Origin: Agapetus fuscipes
Taxonomy: Eukaryota; Arthropoda; Insecta; Trichoptera; Glossosomatidae
Reading direction: 5' to 3'
Length of the DNA stretch: 64,000 nt
Assembly (NCBI GenBank): GCA_951799405.1
Contig: OX637344.1
Span: 7,254,001 to 7,318,000 of the forward strand
Translations under genes and position numbers: made by a program
The notes under the pieces: generated by a model
Told to the model about the DNA's origin: nothing
Database searches by the model: none
What the model saw: the letters and a program-made list of their open reading frames with translations, nothing else
Shown: piece after piece, positions 1-10,513 of the stretch
Layout: each line of letters starts with the position of its first letter
Numbering within the stretch: the stretch's first letter is position 1

Positions 1-227
1 AATTATTATTTTTCTGATGAAGGAATGGCAGTCTGCCACTCTTTGGCATTTAAAAGAAATTGTAAACCTTTAATTGCCTTTTTAAATTATTTGTCCTTGT
101 TTATTTGTCAAAAAGAAAATTGCAAACCCGTATAAGTGTTTCATTCTAAGGTAAAATGCCATTTAATGCTAAGAAAGTATTTTATAATGAGAAAACATCT
201 TTGTGTGATAATCGATAGAATAATTTA

Positions 228-443
228 AGTTGCAAAGATACATTAGATTTATGATTCATTTTACATGCATTCATATAAGCAGACACGTATAAGCTCGCGC
301 TAACGCATACCGCGTATGGAACTTTAAAATAAAATAAAAACAGTCTCCATTGAACATAAGTCCTGCCATTCTTACCGATCTTCCCTGAAACAAGGGTGAC
401 TTGGCAATGTGAACCATTTTCTTACTGTATGGGCGGTCAGCCT
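228..443 (-). repeat. RepA copy, minus orientation
   Basis: RepA is the commonest repeat here. In its forward sense it opens with GGTTGGTATGAGGCTGACC, continues with a module like CACCCCTGTTTCAGGGAAGG, and ends in CTTTGCAACTTAGATTA followed by a TAGAT-type simple tail. It has no reading frame and length is about 250 bp, so it is probably a SINE-like or other non-autonomous element. This copy is reverse-oriented and its head abuts a second, forward copy. Confidence 0.8.
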
Positions 444-625
444 CTACACTTGGACAATGCCACAACTGTTTCAGGAAAGGTCCACAAAAGTTACAATGGC
501 TTATGTTCATCTGGGATTTGGGTCACCATTTCGAAAGTGCACCTGCAGTTTGTGTAAGCACGAACTTACGCGTGCCTGCTTGTGGGCGTGCAATAATTAT
601 GAGTCTTAAAAGATTATATTCCGTG
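444..625 (+). repeat. RepA copy, head-truncated
   Basis: Forward RepA lacking the first part of its head. With the preceding reverse copy it forms a head-to-head pair. Confidence 0.7.
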
Positions 626-702
626 ATCTGTGCTTAAAAGTAAATACATCTTTTCCACTTCGATAACGCAATGCAAAAATAAACGTAATTAAGCTATATT
701 AT

Positions 703-945
703 ATATTATAGGTTGGTATGAGGCTGACCACCCATACTGTAAAAAATGGTTCACTTTGCCAATGTCACCCCTGTTTCAGGGAATGTCGGCAAGATTTGCG
801 GGGCTTCTGTTTATTTGAGGTTTGGATTTTATTTGTAAGTACACAATCAGCATTTGTAAGCGCGAACTACACGTGTTTGTTTGTGGGCATACATCTGAGA
901 GCTTTGAATGAATATATCCTTGCAACTTAGATTATAGATTATAGA
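703..945 (+). repeat. RepA copy, full length
   Basis: Complete forward RepA from the GGTTGGTATGAGGCTG head to the TTGCAACTTAGATTATAG tail. Confidence 0.85.
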
Positions 946-1020
946 AGCTACACATATGGTGAAACTTTTTGCCGCGTTCTCCGACCGAAGTGGTCGCATG
1001 TTTCGAGTGGAATCTATTTA
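946..1020 (-). repeat. SINE-C tail fragment
   Basis: The stretch CTACACATATGGTGAAACTT, then the GCCGCGTT and GTGGTCGCATG modules, matches the left end of the reverse SINE-C copies at 31150 and 44112. Only the 3' part of the element is present. Confidence 0.6.
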
Positions 1021-1104
1021 TTTAATAGAAAACAAATTTTAATTTTAAAAACCGTAGCCGCCAACATCACAGATTAACCGCCATTTCTTTTTGTCCTTAG
1101 TAAG

Positions 1105-1569
1105 TGGCGAAGGGTGCCATCTAATCTAATCTAATCTAAGGTGCAAGGATATGTTACATTGGAGATTCACATTACATGCATTCTCACAACCAGACACGTA
1201 CAAGTTCGCGCTTACACATGCCTCATGTGAACCTACAACATAAAAACCAAATCTCAAATGGACATACACCCTGCAACTCTTGCCGTCCTTCCCTGAGACA
1301 GGGGTGACACTGGCAAAGTGAACCATTTTTACAGCATGGGTGGTCAGCCGCATACCAACCTATAACCCAATTTCCATCGGCTTCCCTTTTAAAATGAGGT
1401 AACAAAGTAGTTAAAAAATATAGGCACAAAGTAAAAAAATACAGTTAAAACCAAAGAAACAATACGTATTTTTTCCCCATAGAAACCATGCAATCTACTT
1501 TATTATCATTTTTGCCTCATTTTAAAAGGGAAACCCATGGAAATCGAGTTGTATGGCACCCTTCGCCAC
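1105..1569. repeat. Foldback interrupted by RepA
   Basis: The inverted arms are GTGGCGAAGGGTGCCAT (near 1106) with ATGGCACCCTTCGCCAC (near 1553), and AATTTCCATCGGCTTCCC... (1369-1400) with its complement at 1515-1546. The left arm is split by the RepA copy at 1122-1366. The arms are imperfect and no reading frame is seen. Confidence 0.65.
1122..1369 (-). repeat. RepA copy inserted in a foldback arm
   Basis: Reverse RepA with a (TAATC)4-like tail at its left end and the head at its right end. It interrupts the left arm of the foldback at 1105-1569, so RepA is the younger insertion. Confidence 0.85.
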
Positions 1570-1599
1570 TGTTACACACTTCTTTCATTTCCTCCAGAG

Positions 1600-1727
1600 C
1601 CATAACCTTGCTGAAAATAAACACCGAAACGGGAAATAATTTCGGACAACCTCGGTGGATTTCGAACCCAAGCTCTTGGTATGAAATGCAAGCACTCTAC
1701 CAACTGAGCGATCTACCGGATTATAGA
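1600..1727 (-). repeat. SINE-C, tRNA-derived head
   Basis: The reverse strand reads like a tRNA: an A-box-like region GCTCAGTTGGTAGAGTGCTT, then a decayed B box near GGGTTCGAAATCC. This is followed by the SINE-C body, including AAACACCGAAACGGG on the plus strand. Only the 5' half of the element remains. Confidence 0.7.
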
Positions 1728-2305
1728 CTATTATGCAGATTAGATATAAAAATGTGGCTCTACCAAGGTGTTGCCATAATTAAGTATGTACTTCAAATAG
1801 GTATCCAAGTTTACGCCTACAATGTCAGTGTAGTACATTGTCCACCCCTCGTGGTTGTAGCCACCCTTAGCGCACCAGCATGGCAGGAGGGACGTACTAA
1901 CGCCTATCCAAAAGCGATTACTATCTGTTAAAAATATACGATGACAGTTCTGTGCCTGTAGATGCTCTCACTTGATAGGACCACGCTGGGGTCGGTGACT
2001 CCGTTATGGAAGGTTAGATTGTTGCTTGGGACACGTTGCATATTTTTCTTCTTCTTTTTTTGTGTCCCGTCAGAAGCGCTTTTCTGCTAAATTCCTTAAA
2101 ATTTGGATATTTATCCATGTCGAAGCTTGTTAGCGCTTGCGAAAGAACTCCATAGATAAAAAATCACTCTATAGTCTACACCTTATTTTTGGACACGAAT
2201 CGCTATCTCATCGCCTAAAGAGAATTTAGCAGAATAGTGCTTCTGGTTTCCGTAAAGCTAAAATAGCTTATTTTTCTTGATGTTTTTTTTATTTTTTATT
2301 AAAAA
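1728..2305. other. Unassigned sequence
   Basis: No gene or recognised repeat is seen. An open frame across 1488-1931 runs through the SINE-C copy and is not a gene. Confidence 0.5.
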
Positions 2306-2562
2306 AAAATAGATTTGTGAAGAGGAATGCAATTCACCAACCTATTCTGCCTGGCCAGAAATAGGTATTAATATTATCAATTAATAATTCATTATTATTT
2401 ATTTTAATAATCATTAATTAATAATTACCCAATAACATCTGTTACACCAGGGTCAAAGTTATGGTCAAATGACCCAGGCGGGGATCGAACCAACGTTACT
2501 CTATTCCAAGCACGCTAGAAAGACCAGCCCACTTGGCCCCCTCGGCCATAACACCGACAAAT
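2306..2562 (-). repeat. SINE-D copy
   Basis: Reverse SINE-D. The right end holds the complement of a B box (GGGATCGAACC). The middle is CACCAGGGTCAAAGTTAT, and the left end is ATAGATTTGTGAAGAGGAATG with an A-rich flank. The related copies at 11045 and 25518 share the same order of modules. Confidence 0.75.
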
Positions 2563-3049
2563 TTAATCGATCGGTTCTGTATTTTTCTTTTATTGGTTGT
2601 TTTATTGTAAAAACAAATATGTTCTACATGCTAATGCGAAAAATAAAATAACAAGTGAATCAAAACTGCGTTTTTGCATTCCAATTTAAAAAAAAAAAGT
2701 TTTTTTTTTTAAATGCGTTTTCGCAGCACGTAGCTTTTGCATCGCTGGTTTAATGCAACTCGCTACAACACACCATAAGCTGTAAGTTTCAAGTACTCCT
2801 GCAGGCAATCTAAATTATTGATTATTTTCCATGAAGGGTGCAAGTGTGTGTTGGGGGGGAGGGGGGGTAGAACGCCTCACCTGCCTCCTGAGCGAGAGCC
2901 CAAGGTGCGGGAACTATGTAAGGGCAACCCAAGTATAAACCTTTGAGTTTACACTCAAGTAGAACGTTTTATTTTGTTTAGGTGCCTCATAGTGCCAAGT
3001 ATGTTTTTTTAGAAATAAATATATTTCCGATTTTTTAAAAGCAATCCTG
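2563..3049. other. Unassigned, low-complexity tracts
   Basis: Contains an A10-G-T11 tract near 2688-2712 and a G-rich run at 2854-2869. No gene or dispersed repeat is recognised. Confidence 0.5.
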
Positions 3050-3240
3050 TGTAGGAAACTCTTTAGATTTCAGAGAATATGGTATAGTTGTTGGAGATGT
3101 AGCATTTGATGTCCTGATCCTTTGTAGCAGGGCTGTTGGCTGTATAGTGTTGTGTTGCCTTTGTTATGAGAAGCTGAAAGGAAGTAGCGATTGATATTGG
3201 TTTTGAATACAACAGGTCTAATGCAATCTCCAATCCTATT
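3050..3240 (-). repeat. RepE copy
   Basis: Shares GTGTTGTGTTGCCTTTGTT and GCGATTGATATTGGTTTTGAA with the copies at 44772 and 47060. It has no coding potential and its class is unknown. Orientation is assigned relative to the 44772 copy. Confidence 0.6.
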
Positions 3241-3400
3241 TTTGTCTGGACAGAAACAGGTCCAGGTATTAACAACATTTATTTATTATTTATATATTTT
3301 ATTTTACTGAATTATTAATTTCTAATTAACCAATGATACCTGTTGGACCAGGGTCAAAGTTATCGCCAATAAGACATGACGGGACTTAAACTTGCACTAC
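3225..3400 (-). repeat. SINE-D fragment
   Basis: Contains TCTGGACAGAAACAGG, GGACCAGGGTCAAAGTTATC and ACATGACGGGACTT in SINE-D order. It joins directly to the RepE copy on its left. Confidence 0.6.
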
Positions 3401-3523
3401 TTTGAAAAACTCTTTTTGAGTGCTTAAACGCATTATCCGCTTGACAATAGTGTCGTCTTGTACTTAATATTATACTTTGAAGAGAATATTTACAAAAATA
3501 ATAATTACAGCCATTACACACTA

Positions 3524-3690
3524 GATACATTCTGCCCGGTTTGTCTATGTTTTTTTTCTATCCGCTACGGGGTCGGAAGTCAGTAGTGTATGGAGAATAA
3601 ATAAATAAATGTATGAAAGCTTTCACACAGTGTGTGCGGTAATCCATGAACAATCCGGGCGGAATGCAATGTGTCTGAAATGACTGTATG
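3524..3690. repeat. RepF MITE
   Basis: Terminal inverted repeats resemble TAGATACATTCTGCCCGG on the left and, reverse-complemented, CAGACACATTGCATTCCGCC on the right. It is about 160 bp with no reading frame. Two more copies lie at 49534 and 50956. Confidence 0.65.
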
Positions 3691-3764
3691 CATGTTATAT
3701 ATTTTTAATAAATTTATTCTTTATCAAAAATGTGTGGGAACTAAAACGCTTCCAGATTTCACAT

Positions 3765-4072
3765 TTAATAATAATAATAATATTAGGATGATTTATTTGG
3801 TGAGCGCTGTTTTTGTGTGTATCACACCTCAAAAGCCTTCTGCGAGCTTGGTCGTCGCTGTAGAAAGCGCCAATTCTCAAGCAAGACCCAGTTGTTGTAA
3901 GGTTGGATGGACTTTTCAGTGACCGGTCTTTGGTAAAGGTGTATGAATTTTTTAACTTAGCGAAGAGCACATTCGAAACATAAATGGTATATTTTTTGTG
4001 CTCCGCCGGGATCCAAATCCACAACCTTCCATTTACGAGTCCGAAGTGTTGCCACTGGACTACGGACCGGTC
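3765..4072 (-). repeat. SINE-B, near full length
   Basis: On the minus strand it begins with ACCGGTCCGTAGTCCAGTGG (A-box region), has a decayed B box around GGATTTGGATCCCGG, then a body with CGACGACCAAGCTCGC, and ends in a (TTA)n-type tail. It is a typical Pol III tRNA-derived SINE of about 305 bp. Confidence 0.85.
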
Positions 4073-4683
4073 TAAGGTTTTGGTATACGCTGTAGAAGAG
4101 TTTTAACGTGAAGATACTTGGGGTAAATATGCAGCTGTCATCTTGATAGTGTCCGCCACTGTTCACCGCAGGATGGTCACCCCGACGGGGGAGTGTTCTA
4201 GAAATTATAATTAACAATTGCGTAGTTAGTAGTATGCCTATCATGTCATACAAATGGCTCGGCTGTACCTACTTACATAGATTTCGGCCCGTCAAGATGT
4301 TATGAATTTTAAAAGCATTCATTTGTTTCTTCAAAATCAATCAGGTCCGCGACAGCCAACGTCTTATTAGTATTTTAGCGATGAGTTTGTATGGGAAATA
4401 GACAAACTTATTTGGATATTTTTGAGATACAGCGCGTTTCTGCACCTTACCCCATGGTCAATTTTCATGTGAAGGTTTTTTTGTCCTCGGTTCAAGTACA
4501 AAATAGTACTAAGATCATGTGGTCCGTTATATCATTTGTGTTTGACATGCTTGTTTTACACTCAGAAAAATCATTTTTAATTTACTTGATCCGTTAACGG
4601 TTAAACTATACTTACTTATCTGACCGGTCTGTAATCGTGAACGGAAAGTCGTAGGAAATTTTTGACATAGGATCCCGTGACTT
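4073..4683. other. Unassigned sequence
   Basis: No gene seen. A short SINE-B head remnant (GACCGGTCTGTAATCGTGA) lies at 4620-4655. Confidence 0.5.
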
Positions 4684-5028
4684 ATTAGGTTGGTATGAGG
4701 CTGATCACCCATACTGTAGAAAAATTATTTACTTTGCCAATGTCACCTCTGTTGCAGGGGAGATCGGCAAAATACTGGGCTTACATATGTTCATTTGAGG
4801 TTTGGTTTTTGAGTTGTAAGTACACATGCAGCATTTGTAAGTGAGAACTTACACGTGCCTGTTTGTGGGCATGCATTTAATTGGAACTATAAATATTAAT
4901 ATATCTTTGGAACTCAGATTAAAGTAGATTTGATTAGGATACTCACACGTGTCTGCATTGAATATGAGCCTTAAATGTCAATATATCTCTGCAACTTAGA
5001 TTAAACATAGATTATAGATAGATCTGAT
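4684..5028 (+). repeat. RepA copy with duplicated tail
   Basis: Forward RepA. After the normal tail near 4920 the end module (CACACGTGTCTG... CAACTTAGATTA) occurs a second time, so the 3' end is partly duplicated. Confidence 0.8.
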
Positions 5029-5405
5029 CTTACATAAATAAATATGTTGATCAAATAATAAACAAGCAAATAAGCGTAGATAACGTAAATTTTTGCGCAC
5101 GTCTTGCTGTTTGGAGAATCTGTTTTCTTCTCTTACTTACTGCTGCGCTAATAACTGCAGAATTTCTCAGTCCAATTAGGAAGCTCCTGACACACGGCAG
5201 CACAAGGACCAGCTTTTCAGACCCCTCCTATCCTGTGAGATACCCCCAACTACACAGACTTACAGGCTTCTTGCAGTGTGCGCTAACCTACACGTACATT
5301 GTGCTTTGACCGCTGGAGCAGCTGCGTTTCCATGACAACTAAATTAGCTCCTATTTTATATGCTCGAAATCAATTTTACGGTCTCATTTAATATTTTTAA
5401 TTTTG
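5029..5405. other. Unassigned sequence
   Basis: No gene or known repeat recognised. The stretch 5190-5340 is GC-richer than its surroundings but has no convincing exon. Confidence 0.45.
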
Positions 5406-5545
5406 TAAATAGATTTGTGAGAAGAAATGCTAGTTTGTTTGAGCAGAAACAGGTATTGTCATCATTAATTAACAATTGTTTTTTTATGAATTATTAATTA
5501 TTCAATCACATCTGTTGAAACAGGGTCAAAGTTTGGCAAAGGAAT
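5406..5545 (-). repeat. SINE-D fragment
   Basis: Contains AATAGATTTGTGAGAAGAAATG, an AT-rich centre and ACAGGGTCAAAGTTTGG. The tRNA-like end is missing. Confidence 0.6.
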
Positions 5546-5696
5546 GAGTCGTGAAAACACCAAGTTCTCATAGTTTTGATGTCGACTGCAAAGAGATGAA
5601 TGTGAGCTGTTCTACGCGAGTTAGCCTTGTTGTGACGAGAGGAGGAGGTAGAAGTGAGGATATTCCATCAGAACATACGTCGTTTAAGAACCTTTC
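5546..5696. repeat. RepE fragment
   Basis: Shares AATGAGTCGTGA... ACACCAAGT and TTGATGTCGAC-type stretches with 47235-47300, and ATCAGAACA with 47610-47620. Confidence 0.5.
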
Positions 5697-5872
5697 AATA
5701 ACAAAATAATATTTTAAATTATGGATAATCAGAACGTCAATGGAATCTTAAGATGACAACCTTGTAAGAACAAAATATGCATGATCAGAACGTAAAAAAA
5801 TCTTAAGATGACTAACAAAATAATATTTTAAAATATGGATAACCAGAACGTCAATAGAATCTTCACGTGATT
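5697..5872. repeat. Three degenerate tandem units
   Basis: About three copies of a 54-61 bp unit carrying ATCAGAACGTCAATGG and AATCTTAAGATGAC. The middle unit has a deletion. No reading frame. Confidence 0.65.
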
Positions 5873-6605
5873 GATGTGGCGGGAGAAGTCTTGATGATAA
5901 TCTTCTGTTGGTTCACCGTTAGCTTTCCATTGCTTCTTCAGGGAGGAAGTTGATAAGGCTCCAGTTTATAAAGAAAACATGCTTATGTACTGCTGGTATT
6001 TGTTGACTTATATAAAGTAAGGGGGAAGGTTACAGCGAGAATAACGTTCATATGCGGATTGACCAGGAATACCTGGTACGGTTATGTAAAAAATGGTAAT
6101 GTTCTCATTGATGCATGTATCTGAATTTCATTAAATATAGAGGTATTCACGTTGTTATATTTCATCTTATAAAATAAAATAAAACAACTTTATTATTTAT
6201 CATGTATAAATTTGAACTTAATAAGAAATTTAATTACTTAAGAATTCTCAAAAAACTATTCAAATTAAAACAAATCGGATTCTTGTGAGACTTAATAATA
6301 TATAATTTTGTAATTACAAAGAATAAATATATTGCCAAAATGTAACACATAAAAAATGTAAACAAAACGTTTTTTTTTTTTAATTTTGTGGTGACATTTT
6401 TAAAGTTATAAATTTTTGAAACTTTATGATTTAGATAAGTATAATCAATAAACACGCATGATTTTTTTCATTAACATCCTTCTTTTACTAAAACCATGAA
6501 ATTTAAGAAACATTTATTTTTTATATGTAGAAAGACAGGTATTAAGGGTGCTTTTAATAAAAATAGTAAAACCAATACTGAGATGATAGTATGGTAGCTA
6601 TATAT
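5873..6605. other. AT-rich unassigned sequence
   Basis: Very AT-rich with no gene seen. Part of 6130-6200 resembles the one-sided extension of the hammerhead foldbacks (GAGGTATTCACGTTG). Confidence 0.45.
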
Positions 6606-6634
6606 ACAGGCATAGGTATGAGGCTAACCTTATT

Positions 6635-6885
6635 GATTGTAGAGGCATTCACTTTGTAATCTTTCGTCTTACAAGATAAATAATAAAACAAACTTTGTTT
6701 TACATTACTTTGAGTTTGAAACATGACCGGTTTCGTAAATAAACCCTTTGAATCAACATAGTATTAATAAGCCGACCTGATCATGCAAACGGTTTGTTTC
6801 AAAATCCTGTCATGGAACCTAATATACTCAAAGTAATCTAAAACAAAGTTGGTTGTATTCTTTATCCTGTTAAAAATAATTCACT
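6635..6885. mobile_element. Decayed Penelope-like foldback
   Basis: It starts with the extension module ATTGATTGTAGAGGCATTCACTTTG, then has inverted arms ending near AAAACAAAGTTGG. The hammerhead cores are recognisable but broken: on plus, CUGAUCA instead of CUGANGA and CAAAA instead of GAAA. On minus, GAAACCGGUC is kept but the CUGANGA box is lost. Confidence 0.65.
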
Positions 6886-6914
6886 TGAGTTTTTGCTGAT
6901 CTGAGTTTTCGATA

Positions 6915-7055
6915 GGCTCTTGTAGTGTACATGCAGCATGGGTTAGCGTTCACTTACACGTGTTTGCTTGTGGGTATGCATGACATGTGAAACTCGAGTG
7001 AACCGCAGTCAAAGTTATTGCCGGAACGACATGACGGGACTTGAACTGGCGCTGA
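6915..7055 (+). repeat. RepA tail and SINE-D fragments
   Basis: 6915-6995 is a RepA 3' fragment (CACTTACACGTGTTTGCTTG). 7000-7055 carries the reverse SINE-D module GTCAAAGTTATTG... ACATGACGGGACTTGAAC. Confidence 0.5.
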
Positions 7056-7470
7056 TTTCTTCCTCTTTTTCTTTCTGCACCTCTTCGATGAAGGTTGGCG
7101 ATCGTCACAGAAATTTTCACCTTTAATACTGCGGCACGAAAAAGGGATCATGTGCTTCTGCCAAACCACGATGCCTTTGGGCTTCCTTGAGTTCTTCTCC
7201 CCTCAATCTTTCCTTGTACGATAAGATGGAGGAGCCAGTAATTTTTATTTTCTCAAAACGCGACCGCAGTAATCAGCTTTCAGTGTTTGATGGTTGGCAG
7301 AAGTTCTTAAGTGGTACTCTTGCGCCGGAGGACTTCTTCGTTTGTGACCCAATCACCCCAAGATATCCAAAGCATTTTCCGGTAGACAATAATTTCGAAC
7401 GCTTCTCGGCTCTCCAATGCTGTGTTCGGATGCCTCCGCCTTTTCCGCTTGCCCATAGCACTGACATTTC
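7056..7470 (-). pseudogene. LINE ORF2 C-terminal fragment
   Basis: Split over several minus-strand frames, it reads as the region after the reverse transcriptase domain of a non-LTR retrotransposon. An early part contains YRKMLWISWGDWVTNEEVLRR. This corresponds to the family pattern W-R-R-(M/L)-L-R-I-x-W-x-x-x-x-T-N. A later part is KIEGRR followed by a W-(F/L) segment, then LFRAAVLKVK and a basic end. There are at least two frameshifts and internal stops. It is an inactive relic and the LINE clade is not resolved. Confidence 0.65.
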
Positions 7471-7967
7471 TTAAAAAATATAATTTATTTTCATAACACA
7501 TGTTTTCTTATCCATTAGTTTTCGCACACGACCTGTAACTCGCAGACCCCGTAGTAAACGGAAACACTTAGGCAAGTACAATATCTTGATTGCTCGGAGT
7601 TACATTGATAGTTGCTATACACACATATACTTACAGACACACATACTAGCATACATGAGGGGTATTGTTGTTATAAGTTCACCTTTTAGGGTAACATTGG
7701 CGAAGAGTGGAAAATTATAAAAAGGCCTTTCTTGATTAAATTTAAACGGAAATAAACCGGTCGGTTGACGTGGCTATAGATTTATTTGCTAGAAAAGAAA
7801 CCAACAAAACATTGACACAAACAGAAATTTGTAAAAAATAATATAAAGCAAAAACGGATGATCACTAATTATTTTGTGACGGCATCTGTCACATAATTTA
7901 AACAATAAAATTATGTATTTTATATTTTGAATTGTTTGTGTATTAACACTGTGAAAATTCATATTCA
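7471..7967. other. Unassigned sequence
   Basis: No gene or known repeat recognised. AT-rich. Confidence 0.45.
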
Positions 7968-7969
7968 AT

Positions 7970-8062
7970 AATATCTTATTTATTTAATTGAAAGATTCAA
8001 ATCAAATGAAAATACAAAACAGTGTTTTGATTTGAATCTTTCAATTAAATAAATAAAATATT
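7970..8062. repeat. Hairpin, about 37-bp arms
   Basis: Arms 7970-8006 and 8025-8062 (TTTAATTGAAAGATTCAAAT and its complement) flank a loop of about 18 nt. The arms are nearly perfect and AT-rich, like a short MITE core. No ribozyme core. Confidence 0.75.
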
Positions 8063-8169
8063 ATTATATAATAAAATAATGCCTGTTCTTATATTTAATT
8101 GTTCATAACAAACGCTCGGCGGACTTTAACAGTAATTCATATAATAAAATACATATTTACAATAAGAAA

Positions 8170-8590
8170 ATGATTATCATTGTTTTCTTCAGGCAGCGCC
8201 TTGCACTTCTGCCATTTACCTCTGTTGGTTGCCATCCTCTTTAGCTGCGGATGGGAGGAGACATCCATGAGCTGCTTCAAATCCTGGAAGTATGAAGTTC
8301 TTGGAGGAACTTTTGTTCGTATTCCAAAGATTTTTCCTTCAAAGATAAGAAAAGTGCTTTATCTAATCAAGAGCTCTAATGGTTTGGTTTTCCTTTTGAA
8401 AATGTGACTTATAAGCTATTTATTTTCTTTACTTCGTGTCACGCTTTTTCGTTGGACTTCCTTTCAATCCATGATGTCTCGGTCATCTTCCTCCAAATCC
8501 ACATCTTGAATACTTCCAGGTGATCACTTTCGTATTTCTGGATGGTCCAGTTTTCGCAGACACACAACAAAATGCTTCAAACCAAAGCTC
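8170..8590 (-). pseudogene. LINE ORF2 fragment
   Basis: A minus-strand frame reads NWTIQKYESDHLEVFKMWIW, then a W-R-(K/R)-M segment. This matches the family pattern C-E-x-W-T-I-x-x-x-x-x-x-x-L-x-x-F-x-M-W-x-W-R-R. The frame then decays with stops. It was the target of the insertion at 8608-8774. Confidence 0.65.
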
Positions 8591-8607
8591 TCATTAATCT
8601 GTTAATC

Positions 8608-8774
8608 TGGACTCTACACTATGTGAGTGTGGAGCTCAGCAAACAATGGAGCACCTGCGGTGTTGTCCCTCCTGTCCGACAAGCTGCTCCATGGATGATC
8701 TCTTTGCGGGAAACCAAAGAGCTGTAGACATTGCTCGTTACTGGGCCAATACGGTGTGAAGCTGACACGAAAAA
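8608..8774 (+). mobile_element. LINE 3' end, 5'-truncated insertion
   Basis: Encodes the C-terminus of a non-LTR retrotransposon ORF2: STLCECGAQQTMEHLRCCP, then a second Cys pair, DLFAGNQRAVDIARYW, and a stop. The CxC(x)nH pattern and ARxWA end are typical of LINE C-termini. The copy is flanked by a 13-bp target-site duplication, TAATCTGTTAATC (8595-8607 and 8775-8787), and ends in a short A-run. It is nearly identical to the copy at 38015, so both probably derive from a recently active family. Confidence 0.85.
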
Positions 8775-8787
8775 TAATCTGTTAATC

Positions 8788-9604
8788 AATTCCGTTTTTA
8801 AATGTGTAGATATTAGTTAGGAGGTTGTATTTTTCATGTTGTTAGGATCACAGAATAAATATTATTTTTAGTTTATTTGAGTGGAGCTTTCAAAAGCTTG
8901 TGAAATTTTACAAGCTTACGTATAATACCAATTCGTTGGAATGGTCATTTGCCGGAAACCCAAGCGTATGGAATGCTTGAATACTGATTTGCCTGATTCA
9001 GAGGAAGAGCCTATGGAACTCGGGTTATTAGACCTCTACACCACTGCGCGGTATATCCACAATAATAACCTAGAGTAAACACATGAATGGTGCCCACCTA
9101 CCTCCGCGAAGACCAAACTTTGTATTTGCTTTGCCCGCCTCCACAGTCCACAGGTTCCGTCAAAACTTCCTCCACGATCTACATAATTATAATATACCAA
9201 CAACTATATAATAATGTTAGTTAACGTCTTGGGTGTGCAGAAATGTGAATAGAAAGGAAATAAATTGATTCATTCAATACCTAGATCCTATGGTTTCTGT
9301 TTTCTAATCAGAAGATTAAAGATCAAGTTACTTGACTTAGACCCGGTATTTTCAACGTAAGCATAGCGACTTAATATTTAATGAAAAAGATGCACTTATG
9401 TCAACTATGTGGGTAGTTTTTTTTATCAGTTTAAAGTCACGTATGCAAACGTTTAAAATACGGGGCCTTATAGATTGGTATACAGGTGACATCCCATACT
9501 GAAAAAGTTGGAAGGATATATAAACTAAATTATTGATTTTAAATGTATGCTGAGAGTTTACGTTGAAGTTAACACATCGTCCCTTTAGTGCTTGTTTGTA
9601 TTAT
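8788..9604. other. Unassigned sequence
   Basis: No gene seen. 9470-9512 resembles a short decayed RepA head (ATTGGTATACAGGTGACATC). Confidence 0.45.
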
Positions 9605-9720
9605 GCTATCAGAGGTAATTTCGCATGATAATGATGATGATGATGATGAGTTGATGATTTCTTTATAGCGCCGTTTCGTGATGTAGTCACTCCAAGGGCG
9701 CTGAATGAACAATGTTTGTA
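9605..9720 (-). repeat. LINE 3'-UTR remnant with ATG repeat
   Basis: A (TGA)n microsatellite at 9628-9657 is followed by TTTCTTTATAGCGCC and TCACTCCAAGGGCGC. The same tail occurs at 54425-54515. On the minus strand the order GGGCGC... GGCGCTATAAAG... (ATC)n resembles the L2/CR1-type LINE tail at 23630. Confidence 0.55.
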
Positions 9721-9894
9721 TGTATACTAAATGTGTCTTATGAAAACTGGAGATTGATTTTGAACATTTTTAAAACAACTCTTCATTATCGAGTTTTACG
9801 TATTTTTCATAGCTCAGATTGTGAAGAATGTGATTTTTAAGAAAATTTAATTGAAAGGTCATTTTGTATCAAATGGTAGATAAGCCAAACAAGC

Positions 9895-10070
9895 ACTGGG
9901 ACGACTACATGCCGCGTTCGTGCAAACGAAATAAAAACCCGAATCTCATATGGGCAACAGAAACTCTTGTCTATCCTTCCCTGAAAACAGTGGTGACAAT
10001 GGCAAAGTGAACAAATTTTTGCTTTTGGGTGGTCAGCCTCATACCAGCCCCTTATAAGTCAAAGAACAAA
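9895..10070 (-). repeat. RepA copy, tail-truncated
   Basis: Reverse RepA with the full head (GGTGGTCAGCCTCATACC... TTATAAGTCAAAGAAC). The 3' end is missing. Confidence 0.75.
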
Positions 10071-10447
10071 AGTTTAAAAATACATAAATAACTACAAAAA
10101 AAAACAAATATAAAGTAACGGTATGAAGTACAATTTGAAGTGAAAAAGTTTTTATTTTATAATTGAAAAAAAAAAGTTTTTCCGATGCATCAGTTCTGTG
10201 AGTACCTACTCTACGCACGAATTATAATGTCCATTATATGTAGAGTATGCATGTAGTATCCACTTTAATGTACAATGTATCCAATAATATAAACTGTTGA
10301 ATACTTGCTGTAACCTGCACGCGTAGCCGAGAAAGCTTTTATAACGTGGAGATTCAGGGAAACACGAAGATACTATATTAAATTATGTAGGTAGACGGTT
10401 TACGTAAGGTGCTGTTTTATAAATAATAATGCGTTACATAAACGCTA
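10071..10447. other. Unassigned sequence
   Basis: AT-rich with no gene or known repeat recognised. Confidence 0.45.
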
Positions 10448-10513
10448 CGACCGGTTCGTAGTCTAGTGGTTAACGTTATGAACTCGTAATCAGAAGGTCA
10501 TGGATTCGATTAC
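10448..10513 (+). repeat. SINE-B tRNA-like head only
   Basis: ACCGGTTCGTAGTCTAGTGG and a B-box-like GGATTCGATTAC are present. The SINE body is absent and LINE sequence follows at once. Confidence 0.7.

Noticed and set aside
1488..1931. 147-codon plus-strand open frame
   Set aside because: It runs through a foldback arm and a reverse SINE-C head, so it is a chance frame over noncoding repeats.
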